Assembly (NCBI GenBank): GCA_001942045.1
Contig: MSTD01000012.1
Location: 62,001-126,000, forward strand
DNA length: 64,000 bases
Direction of reading: 5' to 3'
DNA from: Mycolicibacterium porcinum
GTDB lineage: Bacteria > Actinomycetota > Actinomycetes > Mycobacteriales > Mycobacteriaceae
The translations under genes were made by a program, and so were the position numbers. How positions within the stretch are numbered: position 1 is the stretch's first letter; every line of letters starts with the position of its first letter. Of this stretch, positions 1 through 8,640 are shown piece after piece. The notes under the pieces were generated by a model. The model saw only the letters and a program-made list of their open reading frames with translations, searched no databases and was not told where the DNA came from.

Positions 1-770
1 AACACCACCGACATCGCCCACGCGTTGAGCACGTCGTTGGACCAGTGCCACGGTGAGCGGTCCTGCCGGCGCAGCCGCTGGGCCTCCAACTCCCACGATG
101 ACTTCAGACTGCCGAACACGCTGCGCGGCAAGAACTCCCAGAAGGTCTCACCGAAACGCGCCGACGCGGGATCCTCGGGCGTGGCCACGCGCACGTGGTG
201 CCCGCGGTTGTGCTCGATGTAGAAGTGGCCGTACCAGGTCTGGGCCAGCGTGATCTTGGACAGCCAGCGCTCCAGAGAGTCACGCTTGTGCCCCATCTCG
301 TGTGCGGTGTTGATGCCCACCCCTCCGAGCACCCCCACCGACAGCGCGATGCCGATCTTGGCCGGCCAACTCAGCCCACCGTCGAACCCGAGCCAGCTGA
401 GGTCGGACGCGGTGAACAGATACGCGCCCATCACCACGCTCGCGTACTGGAACGGGATGTAGACGTAGGTGCAGTACCGGTAGTACTTGTCGTTCTCCAG
501 CTGCTCCATCACCTCGTCGGGCGGATTCTGCCCGTCCGGCCCGAACCGCAGGTCCAGCAGCGGCAACAGGACGTAGAGCAGGATCGGACCGATCCACAGC
601 GGCACCTGCGCCGCGGTGTGCCAGCCGGCCTGATTGAGCGCCCAGACCAACGGCAACATCACGAAGATCGCCGTCGGGGCGATCAGCCCCATGAGCCACA
701 GGTGCCGCTTCTTGTCCCGCCATTGCCCGACGTCTGCGACGTCCGGTCCGTTCGAGAGTTCAGCCACCAC
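1..770 (-). CDS. alkB: Alkane 1-monooxygenase AlkB, 5' part only
   Basis: Integral-membrane non-heme diiron monooxygenase that hydroxylates the terminal carbon of medium/long n-alkanes, using electrons from rubredoxin. The window holds the first 256 codons; the C-terminus, with the third histidine box, lies beyond the left edge. Visible are hydrophobic segments near residues 25-45 and 57-72, the first histidine box HEMGH at about 157-161 and the second, EHNRGHH, at about 186-192. The start is GTG at 770 (GTG again at 767), chosen because an AGGAGG Shine-Dalgarno lies 6 nt upstream. In M. tuberculosis the same neighbour pair occurs (permease then alkB, followed by two rubredoxins and a TetR gene), so rubredoxin genes are expected just outside the window. 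Confidence 0.95.
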   Translation of the reverse strand, partial: MVAELSNGPDVADVGQWRDKKRHLWLMGLIAPTAIFVMLPLVWALNQAGWHTAAQVPLWIGPILLYVLLPLLDLRFGPDGQNPPDEVMEQLENDKYYRYCTYVYIPFQYASVVMGAYLFTASDLSWLGFDGGLSWPAKIGIALSVGVLGGVGINTAHEMGHKRDSLERWLSKITLAQTWYGHFYIEHNRGHHVRVATPEDPASARFGETFWEFLPRSVFGSLKSSWELEAQRLRRQDRSPWHWSNDVLNAWAMSVV

Positions 771-809
771 GATGAGCCTCCTTTTGTGAGAGCTATCACT
801 GCAATGACT

Positions 810-844
810 TGACTATATGACGCAATATGTCACCTGTCTAGACA
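810..844. promoter_or_regulatory. Inverted repeats upstream of alkB
   Basis: The 148-nt gap between alkB and the upstream permease holds two dyads: an imperfect one at 810-832 (TGAC-TATAT ... ATAT-GTCA) and a perfect 10-bp palindrome TGTCTAGACA at 835-844. They are about 40-75 nt upstream of the alkB start, a normal operator position. TetR-family regulators (AlkX type) control alkB in related actinobacteria, so this is a candidate operator; that assignment is inference. Confidence 0.4.
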
Positions 845-918
845 TTGATGCCTATTTTGTAAAGCAGTATGGGTGTGCGGGGTCACAATGCCGACGAGAC
901 GGGAGCATTGGGGTGGGG

Positions 919-2388
919 CTATACGGCGGCGATGTCCCGGTTGGCCAGAGCCGAATGCCGGCGGCCGTACACCAGGTAGACCACCACGCCGATCACCATC
1001 CAGAGCAGGAACCGGATCCAGGTCAATCCGGTCAGGTTGAGCATCAACCACAGGCACGCCAGGATCGCGGCGATCGGCAACACCGGGACCCACGGCACGC
1101 GGAATCCGCGCGGCAGGTCGGGGCGGGTCCGCCGCAGCACGATGACACCGGCCGATACCAACACGAAGGCGAACAACGTGCCGATGTTCACCATCTCCTC
1201 CAACCGGCCCATCGGGAACACCGAGGCCGCGATCGCCACCAGCACGCCGACGATCACAGTGATCCGGACCGGCGTCCCATGGCTGCCGGTCACGGCCAGC
1301 TTGCGCGGCAACAGGCCGTCGCGCGACATCGCGAACAGCACCCGGGTCTGCCCGAGCATCAGCACGATCACCACGGTGGTGAGGCCGGCGAGCGCGCCGA
1401 TCGAGATGACCTTCGCCGCCCAGTGCACACCGTTGACATCGAACGCGGTGGCAAGGTTGGCGTGCCCCTCCGGCGCATCCCGCAGCACGGTGTAGGACAC
1501 CATGCCCGAGAGCACCACCGACACCGCGACATAGAGGACGGTGACGATGGCCAACGAGGCCAGAATGCCCCGGGGCACATCACGCTGCGGATCGCGGGTC
1601 TCCTCGGCCGTGGTCGCGACGACGTCGAACCCGATGAACGCGAAGAACACGATCGAGGCGCCGGCCAGCACGCCGTACCACCCGTAATGGCTGCCCGCCG
1701 CCCCGGTCAACAGCGAGAACAACGACTGGTCTGCCCCGCTGGCACTCTCACCGGCCTCATTCGGCGGGATGAACGGGGTGTAGTTGGCCGCCTTGATGTA
1801 GAACGCGCCGACCACGACCACCAACAGCACGACCGACACCTTGATGATCGTGATCGCCAGGCTGAAGTGCGCCGAGAGCTTGGTGCCGATCACCAGCAGG
1901 ACCGTGACGAACGCGATGATCAGCAGCGCACCCCAGTCGACCGACAGCCCACCGAAATCCGCGATCCCGCCGCCGAACCCGAACACCGTTCCGAGGTAGC
2001 TCGACCACCCCTTGGCGACCACCGCGGACGCGACGGCGAACTCGAGGATCAGGTCCCAGCCGATGATCCAGGCCGCGAACTCACCGAAGGTGGCATAGGA
2101 GAAGGTGTACGCGCTGCCCGCGACGGGCACGGTCGAGGCGAACTCGGCGTAACACAAGGCGGCCAGACCGCATGCCACGGCGGCGATCAGGAAGGCGATC
2201 GAGATGGCCGGGCCGGTCAGGTTGCCCGCCGTCGACGCGGTGATGGTGAAGATGCCGGCGCCGATCACGACCGACACCCCGAAAACCGTCAGGTCCCACC
2301 AGGTGAGGTTCTTGCGGAGCCGAGTCGCCGGTTCATCGGTGTCGGCAATCGACTGCTCGACAGACTTGGTTCGCCGAAGGGCAGACAT
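919..2388 (-). CDS. APC-superfamily amino-acid permease
   Basis: Cytoplasmic-membrane transporter of the amino acid-polyamine-organocation superfamily, probably cationic or neutral amino acids by proton symport. The 489 residues contain about 12-14 hydrophobic segments beginning near residue 32. The consensus TM1 stretch GVSVVIGAGIF, which forms the unwound substrate-binding region in this superfamily, is clear. It is the homologue by position of M. tuberculosis Rv3253c, upstream of alkB on the same strand with a 148-nt gap. The N-terminus (about 30 residues) is charged and cytoplasmic; the C-terminus is also hydrophilic. Substrate cannot be told from sequence. Confidence 0.88.
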   Translation of the reverse strand: MSALRRTKSVEQSIADTDEPATRLRKNLTWWDLTVFGVSVVIGAGIFTITASTAGNLTGPAISIAFLIAAVACGLAALCYAEFASTVPVAGSAYTFSYATFGEFAAWIIGWDLILEFAVASAVVAKGWSSYLGTVFGFGGGIADFGGLSVDWGALLIIAFVTVLLVIGTKLSAHFSLAITIIKVSVVLLVVVVGAFYIKAANYTPFIPPNEAGESASGADQSLFSLLTGAAGSHYGWYGVLAGASIVFFAFIGFDVVATTAEETRDPQRDVPRGILASLAIVTVLYVAVSVVLSGMVSYTVLRDAPEGHANLATAFDVNGVHWAAKVISIGALAGLTTVVIVLMLGQTRVLFAMSRDGLLPRKLAVTGSHGTPVRITVIVGVLVAIAASVFPMGRLEEMVNIGTLFAFVLVSAGVIVLRRTRPDLPRGFRVPWVPVLPIAAILACLWLMLNLTGLTWIRFLLWMVIGVVVYLVYGRRHSALANRDIAAV

Positions 2389-2501
2389 ATGTGGTGGCGC
2401 CTCTCGTCATGGCCAGGGTCACGCCATGTTCCCACCGCGGCGGCGTTCAGCGAGTGCGACTCTGCAACATTGTTACGCCGAGCGTGGGGCGACCGCCGGA
2501 A

Positions 2502-3335
2502 TCAGAGGGGCTTGCGGAACGTGTACACCCGATACTGAGCGAAACCGAGCTTCGACAACCACTTCATCCACCGGGTGCCGACGGCCATGGTCTTCCTGCT
2601 GTCGGGCGGCAACTCCTCACGAAAGAACTTGAGCAAGAACGGGTAGGTGGGCATCGTGTTCTTCCGGATGTTGCGATTCGTTTCCAGCTGCAGTCCCGCG
2701 CGCTTGCCCATGGACCGATATGACCGGAGCGGAAGGTTGCCCAACGTGCCGTAGGACTTCGCGATCCGGGTCCGAATCAGCATCCAGAACGGTGTCTTCC
2801 CGAAGAAGGACAGGGTCGGGACGAAATCCGACACCGCCACGTAGCCGCCCGGCTTGAGCACCCGCGCCGCCTCGGCGAGAAACCGCTCTCGCGAAGGGAA
2901 ATGAAAGATGCACTCGACAGCCAGTACCCGGTCGAAAGTGTTGGCCTCGAAAGGCAGCTGACACGCATCGGCCTCGACCCAGCCGATCTTGTTTCCGTTG
3001 GCCGGCTCGGTCTGCGCTTCGGCGGCCGCCAACTGACGTGCGTCGATGTTCAGCCCGGTGAGGTCCATACCGGAGTGCTCGGCATTGATCTGCTGGATGG
3101 TCCCACCGAATCCGCAGCCGGCGTCCAACAATTTCTGTCCGTCGCCGACTTTGCCGGCCTTGAGCAGTTCCCGATTCATCTGCTCCATGGCGGCGACATA
3201 GTCGGTCTGGGTGCCCTCGGCCGACTTCGGATCCTCCCAATAGCCCCAGTGAACCTGGTTCTCCCACAGCTCGCCCGCTGCGCCACCGTCCTGCCTTTCG
3301 TTGATCAACAGGTCGAAGTAGGGGAGGTCAGCCAT
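2502..3335 (-). CDS. Class I SAM-dependent methyltransferase
   Basis: Predicted S-adenosylmethionine-dependent methyltransferase, 277 aa. Motif I is LLDAGCGFGGT at about residues 68-78, followed by an acidic loop and a post-I motif DACQLPF; DRVLAVECIFHF matches motif II. This resembles small-molecule or sterol/tocopherol-type C- and O-methyltransferases rather than rRNA enzymes. The start ATG at 3335 has an AAGGA about 10 nt upstream. An upstream in-frame extension exists but runs into the neighbouring oxygenase gene in another frame and is not protein-like. It sits 56 nt downstream of the AurF-like oxygenase on the same strand, so the two could act on one product. Substrate unknown. Confidence 0.85.
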   Translation of the reverse strand: MADLPYFDLLINERQDGGAAGELWENQVHWGYWEDPKSAEGTQTDYVAAMEQMNRELLKAGKVGDGQKLLDAGCGFGGTIQQINAEHSGMDLTGLNIDARQLAAAEAQTEPANGNKIGWVEADACQLPFEANTFDRVLAVECIFHFPSRERFLAEAARVLKPGGYVAVSDFVPTLSFFGKTPFWMLIRTRIAKSYGTLGNLPLRSYRSMGKRAGLQLETNRNIRKNTMPTYPFLLKFFREELPPDSRKTMAVGTRWMKWLSKLGFAQYRVYTFRKPL

Positions 3336-3391
3336 GCGTGATCGGTCCTTACTCGTAAATTGACTGGTCTTGAATTGGCGGAGGTAATGAC

Positions 3392-4705
3392 TCAGATCGT
3401 CGGCATGAATTCGGCAAGCGCAATGATCATGAGCCACACCGATGCGAGCCCGATCAGGCCGCCGACCGGAATCATGACGGTGCACACCAGCACCCAAAGG
3501 AGCAGTCTCGCCCATTCGATCGGCTGATTGCCGACGACGCCACCGCGCCGCTCCCGCAGCACGTGGTAGACCGCCCACACGGCCGCCCCGGCAGCAGCCA
3601 CCGCGATGATCCGCATCCCGACCGGAGTCGCGAACAATGCGACGCTCGCGCTGATCCCCACCGCCACCACCCGCACCCACACGGTGCGCCGAGCTTCGAC
3701 GAGCCGTGCCACCGGCGAGATCTCGGACTGCCGATTCGGCTCGCTGCGGTAGCGCGGGATACGGCCGTCGATGCCCAGCACCCACCAGATCCAACGTGAC
3801 CACACTGTTCGGAGACCGAGGTGATCGGCAACCCGTCGAGAGTCTGCCGCCGCCTCGGCCAGCATCCGTCGCGAATATTCGCTACGCCAATAGGCCACCT
3901 TGAAGGTCCGACGAGGCACTCCGAATTGGCGGGCGAACGACCTGGGCGGGGTGAGGATCTCGCCCATCAGCCAACGCAGAAAGAGCGGGAACATGATCGC
4001 GTACGCGGCGCGCCTGAGGCGCCCCGCCGCCCGCACCCGCTCGACCAGATGATCGTCGGCAAAAGTGATGTGCCGCGCCTCTTCTGCCAAATGGATATAG
4101 CTGATCTTGTTGAGCAGTGGCGGTATCTGTTGCGCCCGGCGTTGCCACAGCGTCTGCTGAAAGTGAATTGGCTGTTCACCGCACAGCACGGCAACGATAT
4201 GGAGGACGTTGGCGTAGCCACCGATGAATCCCAGTATCGGACCGATCACCCGGGAGGCTCGCCGCATCCCCGGAACATCCTCGCCGGTCCGGTTGACGAA
4301 CTCCTGAAACATTTGGATGTGATTACATTCGTCGGTGACTTCGTGCATCAGGTACTGAAATACCGGGTCAGAATTCGGCAGCTTTCCGGCGTAATGCGCC
4401 ACGCCGCGAATCAGCATCATCTCGAACTGAATGCCGACCTTGGCGGTATTGGCGACAATCCAGCGGCCCATGTCGATACGTGCCTGCAGCGGCTGCTCGG
4501 CGTACCAGTCGGTCGCGGCGAGCGGATTTGTGTCCGGCTCCAGCTGCCACCGGATGTCGCCCTTGTCGATGGCGTTCTCTGGCGCCTCCCAGTCGATGTC
4601 GACGAACGGATCGAAGCGCCGACGGACGGTCGCGCGAGAGAGAGCCTCCACCCTGTGGACGTGGAGATCCCCTGATGTGTCATCACCGTCGCCGAACGTT
4701 GTCAT
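3392..4705 (-). CDS. AurF-like diiron oxygenase with C-terminal membrane segments
   Basis: Probable non-heme diiron oxygenase of the AurF (p-aminobenzoate N-oxygenase) family. Ligand-type motifs are a glutamate near 95, HEVTDECNH at 121-129 and HLAEEARH at 205-212; the ExxH pairs 126/129 and 209/212 fit a four-helix diiron bundle. At 437 aa it is longer than AurF. The extra C-terminal 100 residues contain three hydrophobic stretches (about 343-362, 364-382 and 402-435), suggesting membrane anchoring. It starts at ATG 4705 with a weak purine run in front. It is divergent from an FAD oxidoreductase and followed by a methyltransferase. The substrate (amine, lipid or other) is not evident. Confidence 0.82.
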   Translation of the reverse strand: MTTFGDGDDTSGDLHVHRVEALSRATVRRRFDPFVDIDWEAPENAIDKGDIRWQLEPDTNPLAATDWYAEQPLQARIDMGRWIVANTAKVGIQFEMMLIRGVAHYAGKLPNSDPVFQYLMHEVTDECNHIQMFQEFVNRTGEDVPGMRRASRVIGPILGFIGGYANVLHIVAVLCGEQPIHFQQTLWQRRAQQIPPLLNKISYIHLAEEARHITFADDHLVERVRAAGRLRRAAYAIMFPLFLRWLMGEILTPPRSFARQFGVPRRTFKVAYWRSEYSRRMLAEAAADSRRVADHLGLRTVWSRWIWWVLGIDGRIPRYRSEPNRQSEISPVARLVEARRTVWVRVVAVGISASVALFATPVGMRIIAVAAAGAAVWAVYHVLRERRGGVVGNQPIEWARLLLWVLVCTVMIPVGGLIGLASVWLMIIALAEFMPTI

Positions 4706-4949
4706 TGCCCCATCCGTCGATGTGTGAGCTATCCCACGGAGAGTATCAATCTGAGAGCCACATCACCCTCACAGCCACGGCGTTGTGTCCTGACTTGTTT
4801 CCCGCGTCACCGGCCGTCACCAGTGCCCTAACCAGGACTTACCAGGGCCGCACCCACCCGCCGGCCAGTCGATGGCCGAAGTCGGTGAATTGACGTTGCC
4901 TCTCATTCCGTGCTGGTTCGCGCGTCGTTCGCAGTACGGTAGCCGTCAA

Positions 4950-6329
4950 ATGAGCAAGATTCACCAAGATTCCCCGAACCATGCAGTCGTCGTCGGAGGG
5001 AGCATCGCCGGTCTGTGCGCAGCCCGGGTACTCGCCGACCATTTCGATCACGTCACGCTCTACGAGCGTGACGAGCTGCCGGACCAACCGGTCAACCGCA
5101 ACGCCATCCCGCAGGGCCAGCATGTTCACCTGCTGATGGCCCGCGGCGCCCAGGAACTGGATGGGCTGTTTCCCGGGTTGCTCCACGACATGGCGGACTC
5201 CGGCGTCCCGGTGATCCGCAACCGACATGATTTGATCCACTTCGACGCGGCCGGTCACATCCTGGAGACCGGACTGGACGACAAGTACACCGCGTATGTG
5301 CCGAGCCGCGGCCACCTCGAATGGCAGATCCGCAAGCGGGTCAGTGCGATGCCCGGCATCGAGATCGCGCAACGAGTGGTCGCACATGCGCAGTACGACC
5401 CGGCGACCGAACGGGTGACGGGCGTCGTCCTCGACGACGGTGACGTGGTGCCGGCCGATCTGGTGGTCGACGCGTCCGGGCGCGCCAGCCGGCTTCCGGC
5501 GTGGTTGCAGCAGTGGGGCTTCGAGCGTCCACGTGAAGATTCGGTACAGGTGGGTGTCACCTACGCCTCACACCGCGTGAAGATCCCCGACGGGATGATG
5601 TCGCAGAAGATGGTCATCGTCGGCGCCACCCGCAACCGCCCGTTCGGGATGGGCATGCTCCTCCACGAGGACGGCATCTGGATGGTCACCGCATTCGGGG
5701 TGGCCAAGGCCGAGCCACCGCGGGACTTCGCGGGGATCTGCGCACTGGCCGACGAGGTACTGCCGGCCGAGATCAGTGCCGCGTTGCGAGCCGGAATGCC
5801 GGTCGGCGAGATGAACTTTCACCGCTACCCGACGAGCAAGTGGCGGCGCTACGAGCGGATCCGCCGATTCCCCACGGGCATCGTGCCGTTCGGTGATGCC
5901 ATCGCCAGCTTCAACCCCACCTTCGGGCAGGGGGTGACGATGGCGGCGCTGCAGGCCGTCAATCTGCGCCGAGCATTGGCCGGCGGAAAGGACAACCTGG
6001 CGTGGCGGCTGGCGTTCCGCAACGCCAAGACCATCTGGCCGGTGTGGATGATGAACGGCGCGGCCGACCACACCGAGCACGGAGCTCAGGGCGATCGCCC
6101 ATGGTGGTACCGCCCGGCCTACGAACTGTTCAGTCAGTTCGTCGCCGCGGCCGAGACCGATCCCTTTGTGGCCGAATGGTTCCTGAGCCGGACGAGCTTG
6201 ATCGACAGCCTCTACCTGGTGCCGCCGCCCCGACTGATCGGCCGTGCGATACGCACCAACGTCAAGCTGTGGCTCGCCGAGCGCAAGCGCGGTGAATCCG
6301 AGGTTGACATGCTCAACACCGCGGCGTGA
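4950..6329 (+). CDS. FAD-dependent oxidoreductase (Rv3254-like)
   Basis: Predicted flavoprotein of the FAD-dependent monooxygenase/geranylgeranyl reductase fold, 459 aa. The N-terminal Rossmann motif VVVGGSIAGLCAA binds the ADP moiety of FAD, followed by the acidic strand end YERDE. A second motif, PFGDAIASFNPTFGQG, matches the GD(A)xxxxxP flavin-ribityl motif. The start at ATG 4950 is preceded by TACGGT 9 nt upstream, a possible -10 for a leaderless transcript; an in-frame upstream ATG at 4872 is less likely. It is divergent from the AurF-like gene and convergent with manA (10-nt gap). The natural substrate is unknown; it matches Rv3254 by position and length. Confidence 0.85.
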   Translation: MSKIHQDSPNHAVVVGGSIAGLCAARVLADHFDHVTLYERDELPDQPVNRNAIPQGQHVHLLMARGAQELDGLFPGLLHDMADSGVPVIRNRHDLIHFDAAGHILETGLDDKYTAYVPSRGHLEWQIRKRVSAMPGIEIAQRVVAHAQYDPATERVTGVVLDDGDVVPADLVVDASGRASRLPAWLQQWGFERPREDSVQVGVTYASHRVKIPDGMMSQKMVIVGATRNRPFGMGMLLHEDGIWMVTAFGVAKAEPPRDFAGICALADEVLPAEISAALRAGMPVGEMNFHRYPTSKWRRYERIRRFPTGIVPFGDAIASFNPTFGQGVTMAALQAVNLRRALAGGKDNLAWRLAFRNAKTIWPVWMMNGAADHTEHGAQGDRPWWYRPAYELFSQFVAAAETDPFVAEWFLSRTSLIDSLYLVPPPRLIGRAIRTNVKLWLAERKRGESEVDMLNTAA

Positions 6330-6339
6330 CCGCCATCGG

Positions 6340-7566
6340 CTAAATCCCGATGGTCACGCGGAACAGTTTCGTGGGCTCGGCGGCGGTCAGTCGGATGGGG
6401 CCGTCCTCGGCCGCCACCCAGGCCGCCGCGCCCCGCTCCACGGTCAGCTTGTCGTCGTCGGCGTAGATCACCGCCGCGCCCTCGGTACACAACAGCAGCT
6501 GCGGCCCGTCGTGATGGGAGTGCACGTCGATCTCGTCACCGAGGCGGTCGCCGTCGACCGACAACACCGATACCGCGAACTCCTGGGCGGGCGTCTGATA
6601 AATGGTTTCCGGCCCGGCCGTGACCGTTTCCGGACGCAGCCGCTCGTCCGGGGTCGGGGTGAAGTCGAGTACCCGAAGCAGTTCCGGTACGTCCACGTGC
6701 TTCGGGGTCAGCCCACCGCGCAGCACGTTGTCGGAGTTGGCCATCACCTCGACACCGACACCGTGCAGATACGCGTGCAGGTTTCCGGCAGGAAGGTAGA
6801 CGCCCTCCCCCGGCCCCAGGCTGATGCGGTTGAGCAGCAGTGAGGCCAGGACACCGGCATCGCCCGGGTACCGTTCACCGAGCTCCAGCACGGTCTTGGC
6901 CTCGGCCGCGAATTTCTTTGCCCCGGAACGGATGTAGTGGATCGCTCCGTCGAGGACGGCCGGCACCAGCACATCGAGGTCCGGCTGCGGCGCGGTGATC
7001 CAGGTGGTGAAAAGCGCCCGCAACCCGTCGGCGTCGGATTGATCAGACAGCAGGTTGATGAACGGGTCGAGGTCCGAGACCGCCAGTGCGCGCATCAACT
7101 CGACCGTGCGATCGACCGGACGGAACCCGGCCAACGCATCGAATTGACCTAGGGCGACCAGCAATTCGGGCTTGTGGCTGCGGTCGCGGTAATTGCGCAC
7201 CGGTGAGGACACCGGGATGTTCAGCCGGTCCTCCCGGTCGTACCCTTCACGGGCCTGAGCGGCACTGGGGTGCGCCTGCAACGACAACGGTTCATCGGCG
7301 GCCAGCACCTTCACGAGGAACGGTAGGGCGTCGCCGAACCGACCGATTGCCACACTGCCCAGTTGCCCCTCGGGGTCGTTCTGGACCGCCTGCAGCAGCG
7401 ACTCCTCACCGTGTTCGGTCTGCAGCCAGGCCGGATCCTGCGGATGCGCGCCGAGCCACAGTTCGGCCTCCGGATGGATTGTCGGGCTGGGCCTTCCGGT
7501 GAATTCAGCGATTGCCGTGCGCGAACCCCAGGCATAGGTCCGCACCGCTCCCCGTAGCAGATGCAC
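6340..7566 (-). CDS. manA: Mannose-6-phosphate isomerase, class I
   Basis: Zinc enzyme interconverting fructose-6-phosphate and mannose-6-phosphate, the entry step to GDP-mannose for mannans, LAM and PIMs. The 408-aa cupin protein shows the type I signature pieces: SLQAHPS with zinc-binding Gln/His, the YxDxxHKPE motif (seen as YRDRSHKPE) and the highly conserved GVEVMANSDN region with its following KHVDV. It starts at GTG 7566 (AGGA 6-7 nt upstream), only 3 nt after the stop of the SIS-domain gene, so it is the third gene of a manB-SIS-manA operon. Length and motifs are complete. Confidence 0.95.
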   Translation of the reverse strand: MHLLRGAVRTYAWGSRTAIAEFTGRPSPTIHPEAELWLGAHPQDPAWLQTEHGEESLLQAVQNDPEGQLGSVAIGRFGDALPFLVKVLAADEPLSLQAHPSAAQAREGYDREDRLNIPVSSPVRNYRDRSHKPELLVALGQFDALAGFRPVDRTVELMRALAVSDLDPFINLLSDQSDADGLRALFTTWITAPQPDLDVLVPAVLDGAIHYIRSGAKKFAAEAKTVLELGERYPGDAGVLASLLLNRISLGPGEGVYLPAGNLHAYLHGVGVEVMANSDNVLRGGLTPKHVDVPELLRVLDFTPTPDERLRPETVTAGPETIYQTPAQEFAVSVLSVDGDRLGDEIDVHSHHDGPQLLLCTEGAAVIYADDDKLTVERGAAAWVAAEDGPIRLTAAEPTKLFRVTIGI

Positions 7567-7569
7567 TTC

Positions 7570-8640
7570 TTATCCTCGAACCAGTTTCAAATACACGGCC
7601 GTCATCTCCAAGCGGACAGCCAGAATCGCCAGTTGTTGCTCCGGCCGCCCGACCGGCAGGGGCGTCCCCGCCGGTTCCGGTACGTCCTCGGCACCGATCG
7701 TCGCGATGTCGTCGAAGCCGCTCACCCGAGCCCCCACCGCTTGTCTTTCGGTATCGGTGATCAACACGAACGTGCGCATCCGGCGCGGCAGCGGTCCGTC
7801 GATCTCCTCGTCGTGGAACAGCGACTGGGCCGCGGGCACCGCCACGGCCCCGCTGCCCTTCGCCGCGAGCACATCGGCCAACCCGGCGGCGGCCACCGCG
7901 TCTCCGGGCAGGGGCAGCATCGCCGCCGCGCCGTGGCGGGCGAGCGCCAACGTGGCCGGGTTGTCGCCGGCCAGCACGACGGCGCTGTCCGACATTCGCT
8001 CGGCCAGCGTCTTGGCCGGGTTGGTGAAGAGTTCTCGTCCAGCGCTGTTGCGCAACGCCTCTGCGTCGAGTTCGTCGGCAAGAGCAGCCAGATCCACGCG
8101 CATACCCGGATCCACCACGTGCAGCGCCGCCAGGCCCGCGGCCAGGTACCGGGTCAGTCCGAAATCGTCGGGCACCCACAGTCGCGGCGCCAGCACCACG
8201 GCCCGTCCGGCCGCGATGTCACGCAGCGGGCCCTCGTGGGGTGCCACGATCAGTACCCGGGCACCGCGGCGCACGCCGGTGGCCGCCGCGTTCACCAGTG
8301 CCGGATCCCCGGGGTCGTCGCCTGCCACGATCAGCACGTCCAACGTGCCCAGCCAGGGCGGGGTTTCGGCCGCCACCACGACGGGCGCCGAGATGGACGC
8401 GCCGAGGGCAGCCGCCAGCATGGCGCCCGCACTCTCCGCGGTGCCGCGGCCGGCAACCCAAATCACCGTGCGCGGTGGATGATCCGCTCGTAGTGGGTCG
8501 AGCAGGCCTTCCGCCAGCGCCGCGGCGGTGGCCCGCACCTGGGCACCCGCCATGGCCGCGGCCCGCAGCAGACCATTGCGATCGGCGGCGAGAAGTCCGT
8601 CGCCGTCGTCCAGGTCGACCGTGGCGTCCACGGCGTTCAC
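7570..8640 (-). CDS. SIS-domain sugar-phosphate isomerase-like protein (Rv3256c)
   Basis: Protein of 356 aa related to the bifunctional phosphoglucose/phosphomannose isomerase family. The N-terminal half contains a SIS-type fold with VIWVAGRGTAESAG near residue 60; the C-terminal part resembles the PGI/PMI C-terminal domain. Catalytic residues of the archaeal enzymes are not obvious, so isomerase activity is uncertain; the Rv3256c homologue is usually called hypothetical. The GTG start at 8640 overlaps the manB stop as GTGA, indicating translational coupling. Sitting between manB and manA, it probably serves mannose-phosphate metabolism. Confidence 0.8.
   Translation of the reverse strand: MNAVDATVDLDDGDGLLAADRNGLLRAAAMAGAQVRATAAALAEGLLDPLRADHPPRTVIWVAGRGTAESAGAMLAAALGASISAPVVVAAETPPWLGTLDVLIVAGDDPGDPALVNAAATGVRRGARVLIVAPHEGPLRDIAAGRAVVLAPRLWVPDDFGLTRYLAAGLAALHVVDPGMRVDLAALADELDAEALRNSAGRELFTNPAKTLAERMSDSAVVLAGDNPATLALARHGAAAMLPLPGDAVAAAGLADVLAAKGSGAVAVPAAQSLFHDEEIDGPLPRRMRTFVLITDTERQAVGARVSGFDDIATIGAEDVPEPAGTPLPVGRPEQQLAILAVRLEMTAVYLKLVRG

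Noticed and set aside
817..2538. Very long open frame on the plus strand opposite the permease
   Set aside because: Its translation is low-complexity His/Asp/Arg-rich, typical of an antisense shadow in GC-rich DNA; the minus-strand permease has clear family motifs.
2502..3803. Longer methyltransferase start upstream of 3335
   Set aside because: The extra region is a shadow of the AurF-like gene in another frame and lacks a ribosome-binding site.
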